A program made the position numbers and the translations under genes. From contig NZ_VTFG01000001.1 in NCBI RefSeq assembly GCF_008692035.1, positions 186,001-250,000 of the forward strand: a stretch of DNA of 64,000 bases, in the 5' to 3' direction. The stretch's first letter is position 1, and each line of letters begins with the position of its first letter. Source of the stretch: Pseudomonas marginalis (GTDB lineage Bacteria > Pseudomonadota > Gammaproteobacteria > Pseudomonadales > Pseudomonadaceae). Below, one piece after another: positions 60,636 through 64,000 of the stretch. The notes under the pieces are model-generated. The model had not been told where the DNA came from and did no database searches. It saw only the letters and a list, made by a program, of their open reading frames with translations.

Positions 60636-62768
60636 ATGAACATGGATGACGTGCTGCAGACGTTCATTGCCGAAAGTCGCGAGCTTCTGTTGCAAATGGA
60701 AGATGCGCTGCTGCAGATCGAGAAGTCGCCCCAGGACCTGGACACCATCAACGGCCTGTTCCGCGTGGCCCACACCATCAAGGGGTCGGCCGGCCTGTTT
60801 GGCTTGATGCCGATCGTTGAGTTCACCCATGTCGCCGAAAGCGTGCTGGACCGGGTGCGCAGCCTGGAAGTGCGCGTCGACGAGGCGTTGAGTGCGTTGT
60901 TCCTCGACGCCCGTGACCATATTGGCCAATTGATCGACCTGCTGGCCGAGGACGGCAACCTGGATCGCCTGGACGAACCAGTGCGGGCTCAGGGTCAATC
61001 TATCATTGAGCGGCTGTCGCTGTATCTGGACGCGGCGGTCTCGACCTCGGCGCCGGCCCTTCAAGCGCCGGCGCCGGCGGATGAGCCAGGCGGCAGTCCC
61101 GGCCATTGGCATTTGTCGCTGCGCTTCGGCCCGGATGTGTTGCGCAATGGCATGGACCCCTTGGCGTTCCTGCGTTACCTGAGCACGCTGGGGCGTTTGC
61201 TGCACACCGTTACCTTGTTCGATGGGTTGCCGCCCATGACCGCCATGGACCCGGAAACCAACTACCTCGGGTTTGAACTCGCACTGGCCAGCGACGCGTC
61301 CCTGGAGGTCATCGATGGCGCCTTTGATTTTGTCCGCGAGGACGCGCTGGTTCGCATCCTTGCACCGAATGCCACGGTGCAGGCGTGTCGGACCCATCTC
61401 GACGGCTTGCCGGAAGATAACGCCACGCTGGTCGAGCTGCTGGTGCGTTGCGGCACATTGACCGAGGCCCAGGCCTTGCTCGTGACCCAGGACGCCGAGC
61501 AGGCACCGGTCGAAACGCGCAGCGAGCCTGATGTCCAGGAGTCGACAACGCCGCCGGTCAAGGCCGGCAAAAGCGCGGCGAGCAACGAAGGCAACCTGAT
61601 TCGGGTTGATGCCGCCAAGCTGGACCAACTGATCAACCTGGTCGGCGAGCTGATCATTGCCGGTGCCGGCGCCAACCTGGTGGCGGTACGCAGTGGGATT
61701 GGCGAGATGATCGAAGCCACCAGCCTGTTATCGCGGCTGGTCGAGGAAGTCCGCGACTCGGCGCTGACCCTGCGCATGGTGCAGATCGGCGCAACCTTCA
61801 CGCGGTTCCAGCGGGTGGTGCGGGACGTCTCCAAAGAGTTGGGCAAGGACATCGTGCTGCACATCGGCGGCGGTGAGACCGAGCTGGACAAGACCGTCGT
61901 CGAACGCATTGGCGACCCGCTGACCCATTTGGTGCGCAATGCCATGGACCACGGCATCGAGCCTGCGTCGACGCGCCTCCAGCGGGGCAAGCCGGCCCAG
62001 GGCACGGTCCGCCTGAATGCCTATCACGAATCCGGCAGCATCGTGATCGAGGTGTCCGACGACGGCGGTGGCCTGGCCAAGGACAAGATCCTGGCCAAGG
62101 CCCGTGAGCGTGGTTTGGTGGGAGAGGGCCAGCAGCCGTCGGACAAAGACATTCTGAATCTGATTTTCGAGCCGGGATTCTCCACCGCCGACCAGGTCAG
62201 CAACCTGTCCGGCCGTGGCGTAGGCATGGACGTCGTGAAGCGCAATATCACGGCGTTACGCGGCAGTGTCAGCCTCGAGAGCGAAGTCGGGCAGGGCACC
62301 ACGGTGCGCATCCGCCTGCCGCTGACGCTGGCGATCATTGACGGTTTCCTGATCGGGGTGGGCAAGGCTTCTTACGTGATTCCGCTGAACATGGTGGAGG
62401 AGTGCATCGAGCTGGCACCTCAGCGGGGCACCGAAACCGGCTACCTGGACCTGCGGGGCGAGGTGCTGCCGATCCTGCGGCTGCGCGACATGTTTGATGT
62501 GCAAGAGCCTGGAGGCAACCGGGAAAACGTGGTCGTCGTGCAATACGCAGGCTTGCGTGCCGGCCTGGTGGTCGATCGCCTGCAGGGGGAGTTCCAAACC
62601 GTGATCAAGCCACTGGGCAAAGTGTTTGGTGATGCCCATGGGCTGGGCGGGTTCACCATCCTCGGAAGTGGAGCCGTTGCGCTGATCCTGGATATCCCGA
62701 ATTTGCTAGGACAGGTTGCCAAGGAAACCCCCCATCGTTCGATCCCAAGCCCTTTATCGACTCATTGA
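60636..62768 (+). CDS. cheA: CheA chemotaxis histidine kinase
   Basis: 710 residues. The HPt domain is at 1-110 with phospho-acceptor H46 (LFRVAHTIKGSAG). A long middle region of about 200 residues contains an atypical P2 (HWHLSLRFGPDVLRNGMDPL). Then come the P3 dimerisation part (LDQLINLVGELIIAGAG), the P4 ATPase (LVRNAMDHGIEPASTR, GRGVGMDVVKRNI) and the P5 CheW-like domain to the end. Start ATG 60636 has GGAG 9 bases upstream; STAS stop is 4 bases before. No CheW gene is present before the window end. Confidence 0.93.
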   Translation: MNMDDVLQTFIAESRELLLQMEDALLQIEKSPQDLDTINGLFRVAHTIKGSAGLFGLMPIVEFTHVAESVLDRVRSLEVRVDEALSALFLDARDHIGQLIDLLAEDGNLDRLDEPVRAQGQSIIERLSLYLDAAVSTSAPALQAPAPADEPGGSPGHWHLSLRFGPDVLRNGMDPLAFLRYLSTLGRLLHTVTLFDGLPPMTAMDPETNYLGFELALASDASLEVIDGAFDFVREDALVRILAPNATVQACRTHLDGLPEDNATLVELLVRCGTLTEAQALLVTQDAEQAPVETRSEPDVQESTTPPVKAGKSAASNEGNLIRVDAAKLDQLINLVGELIIAGAGANLVAVRSGIGEMIEATSLLSRLVEEVRDSALTLRMVQIGATFTRFQRVVRDVSKELGKDIVLHIGGGETELDKTVVERIGDPLTHLVRNAMDHGIEPASTRLQRGKPAQGTVRLNAYHESGSIVIEVSDDGGGLAKDKILAKARERGLVGEGQQPSDKDILNLIFEPGFSTADQVSNLSGRGVGMDVVKRNITALRGSVSLESEVGQGTTVRIRLPLTLAIIDGFLIGVGKASYVIPLNMVEECIELAPQRGTETGYLDLRGEVLPILRLRDMFDVQEPGGNRENVVVVQYAGLRAGLVVDRLQGEFQTVIKPLGKVFGDAHGLGGFTILGSGAVALILDIPNLLGQVAKETPHRSIPSPLSTH

Positions 62769-62791
62769 AGCGTCATCAGGAGTGCCTCGCC

Positions 62792-64000
62792 ATGACTGTT
62801 ATCAGAAATATCATGTTGCTGGTTTTCACAGCCATGCTGGGTGTCTTCGTGTTGGGTGGCACCAGCCTGTACCTGGCCGGTGAAATCAATACGAGCGCCA
62901 GCTATGCCAACGTCAATACGGTGCCCAGCCTGCTGGAGATCGACCGCGCCGCCGCGGCCTTCACCGACCTGCATGCCTTGCAATGGCAACGCTTGAACGA
63001 GACCGACAAAAACAGCGTGCCGGCTTACGCGGCCAGCGTGGCGCAGGATTTCAGCGCCGTTGGCAAAGCCCTGGATCGCTATCAGGCCGAGTTGACCTCC
63101 GACGAGCACGATGCGGCGTTGTTGAAACAACTGCGCGGCCACTTGGCTGAGTTTGCGGCGTTGCAGACCCACTTCGACAAGCTCATCGATGACGGTGACC
63201 AGGCCGCGGCCCGTGCATTGATCGAGACCAGCCAGCCCCTGCAGACCGCCGTGCTCACGGCGATCGGCGAGCTGCGTGAATACAACCTGGAACTGGGGCG
63301 CAAGGGCCAGGTGCTCGCCACCACCACCGAGAAGAACGCACGCACCCTCATCCTGCTGGTGAGCGGCCTGACCCTGGTGGCTACCCTGCTGATCGGCGTC
63401 TTGCTGGGGCGCAATCTGATGCGCCGGCTCGGGGCGGAACCTACCGTGGTGCAAGCCTATGCGGCACGCCTATCGGCCGGCGAATTGAATGCCAAGGCGA
63501 CGCTCAGGGCGGGAGACACCACCAGCCTGATGGCGAGCATGCAGCAGTTGGGCGCGAACCTGCATGAATTGATCGTGGAGATGGACCGTATGTCCAGTGA
63601 GCACGACAAGGGCGAGATCGATGCACAGATCGATGCCGGCCGCTTTCATGGCAGTTACCGCTCCATGGCCCAGGGCATCAACGATATGGTCAACGGCCAC
63701 ATCGCGGTGAAGAAAAAAGCCATGGCCTGCATACGCGCCTTCGGTAACGGTGATCTGTCTGCGCCCCTGGAACAATTCCCCGGCAAAAAAGCCTTTATCA
63801 ACGACAGCATCGAGCTGTTGCGCAGCAACATCCTGGCGCTGATCAATGAAATGCAGCACATGTCCAGCGAGCATGAAAAAGGTGACATTGACGTGATGAT
63901 CGATGTCGAGCGCTTCGCGGGTTCGTATCGGGATATCGGCCAGGGCATCAATGACATGGTCAACGGCCATATCAACGTGAAGAAAAAGGCCATGGCCTGT
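62792..64000 (+). CDS. Methyl-accepting chemotaxis protein with poly-HAMP repeats (partial)
   Basis: 403 residues are visible; the gene runs beyond the window. TM1 (about 8-29) and TM2 (about 188-210) enclose a 4-helix-type periplasmic sensor. After a first HAMP, two long repeats of 90 residues follow, beginning MSSEHDKGEIDAQID and MSSEHEKGDIDVMID and each containing GQGINDMVNGHI- or close variants and VKKKAMAC. These are tandem HAMP units of the Aer2/McpB poly-HAMP kind. The signalling tip is not yet reached. AGGAG lies 8 bases before the ATG. It belongs to the chemosensory cluster. Confidence 0.9.
   Translation, partial: MTVIRNIMLLVFTAMLGVFVLGGTSLYLAGEINTSASYANVNTVPSLLEIDRAAAAFTDLHALQWQRLNETDKNSVPAYAASVAQDFSAVGKALDRYQAELTSDEHDAALLKQLRGHLAEFAALQTHFDKLIDDGDQAAARALIETSQPLQTAVLTAIGELREYNLELGRKGQVLATTTEKNARTLILLVSGLTLVATLLIGVLLGRNLMRRLGAEPTVVQAYAARLSAGELNAKATLRAGDTTSLMASMQQLGANLHELIVEMDRMSSEHDKGEIDAQIDAGRFHGSYRSMAQGINDMVNGHIAVKKKAMACIRAFGNGDLSAPLEQFPGKKAFINDSIELLRSNILALINEMQHMSSEHEKGDIDVMIDVERFAGSYRDIGQGINDMVNGHINVKKKAMAC

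Noticed and set aside
63590..64000. Assembly artefact as explanation for the 270-base repeat
   Set aside because: The two copies differ at many bases, mostly silent, so they are genuine diverged repeats.
1..64000. Prophage, CRISPR array, tRNA or rRNA
   Set aside because: No phage structural genes, integrase, regular spacer arrays, cloverleaf with CCA end or rRNA-like sequence was seen.

Overview
The window is a gene-dense, GC-rich chromosomal segment that looks like a fluorescent Pseudomonas (P. fluorescens complex). Support comes from a mexEF-oprN efflux operon, a Pseudomonas-type LigD with phosphoesterase-ligase-polymerase order, lpxO, pssA, an efeUOB-type iron operon, many two-component genes, and REP/REPIN-type repeats in one large intergenic region. 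No rRNA, tRNA, CRISPR array, transposase or integrase was recognised. The last gene is cut by the window end.

Layout. 1-9.4 kb: a small stress/lipocalin-like protein, lpxO, the ku-ligD end-joining operon, a small secreted protein with a PQQ-type sugar dehydrogenase, a TetR/DUF1348 pair with a perfect palindromic operator, and pssA. 9.5-24 kb: toxin-like giant protein 1, the Fur-box-preceded efeU-efeO-efeB-efeM operon, an AraC regulator, toxin-like giant protein 2 and an AT-rich MFS transporter of probable foreign origin. 24-30 kb: mexE-mexF-oprN. 30-34.4 kb: a three-gene overlapping operon for a GMC flavoprotein dehydrogenase with a small subunit and a haem-binding partner. 34.5-40.5 kb: a fatty acid hydroxylase-like gene, a four-gene signalling operon (kinase, LuxR regulator, hybrid kinase, receiver) and a SnoaL-like secreted protein. 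40.5-41.6 kb: a repeat-rich intergenic region with REP, REPIN, a long three-way-junction inverted repeat and a gene remnant. 41.6-54.5 kb: an orphan amino-acid-type binding protein, toxin-like giant protein 3, and a TonB receptor plus peptide-type ABC importer operon. 55-64 kb: a multi-PAS sensor kinase and its LuxR partner, then a chemosensory cluster (sensor-less MCP, CheY, STAS protein, CheA, poly-HAMP MCP running off the end).

The most interesting signal is a dispersed family of three proteins (9526-13161, 18705-22541, 42913-46839). They share one long scaffold of the dermonecrotic-toxin-like type (DUF6543-like, from memory) but differ at the C-terminus. One appears to stop at the linker with no effector domain. 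One carries an HEQAH metallopeptidase-like domain. One carries a His-Gly...Cys pair spaced as in clan CD (C80-like) cysteine peptidases. No immunity-like gene lies beside any of them, so targets in eukaryotes are more likely than bacterial rivals. This is inference and needs structural and domain searches.

The second notable theme is signalling. A PAS kinase/regulator pair is followed, after a triple TAGGGAT motif, by a CheA pathway that contains a STAS protein and an MCP with almost no periplasmic loop.
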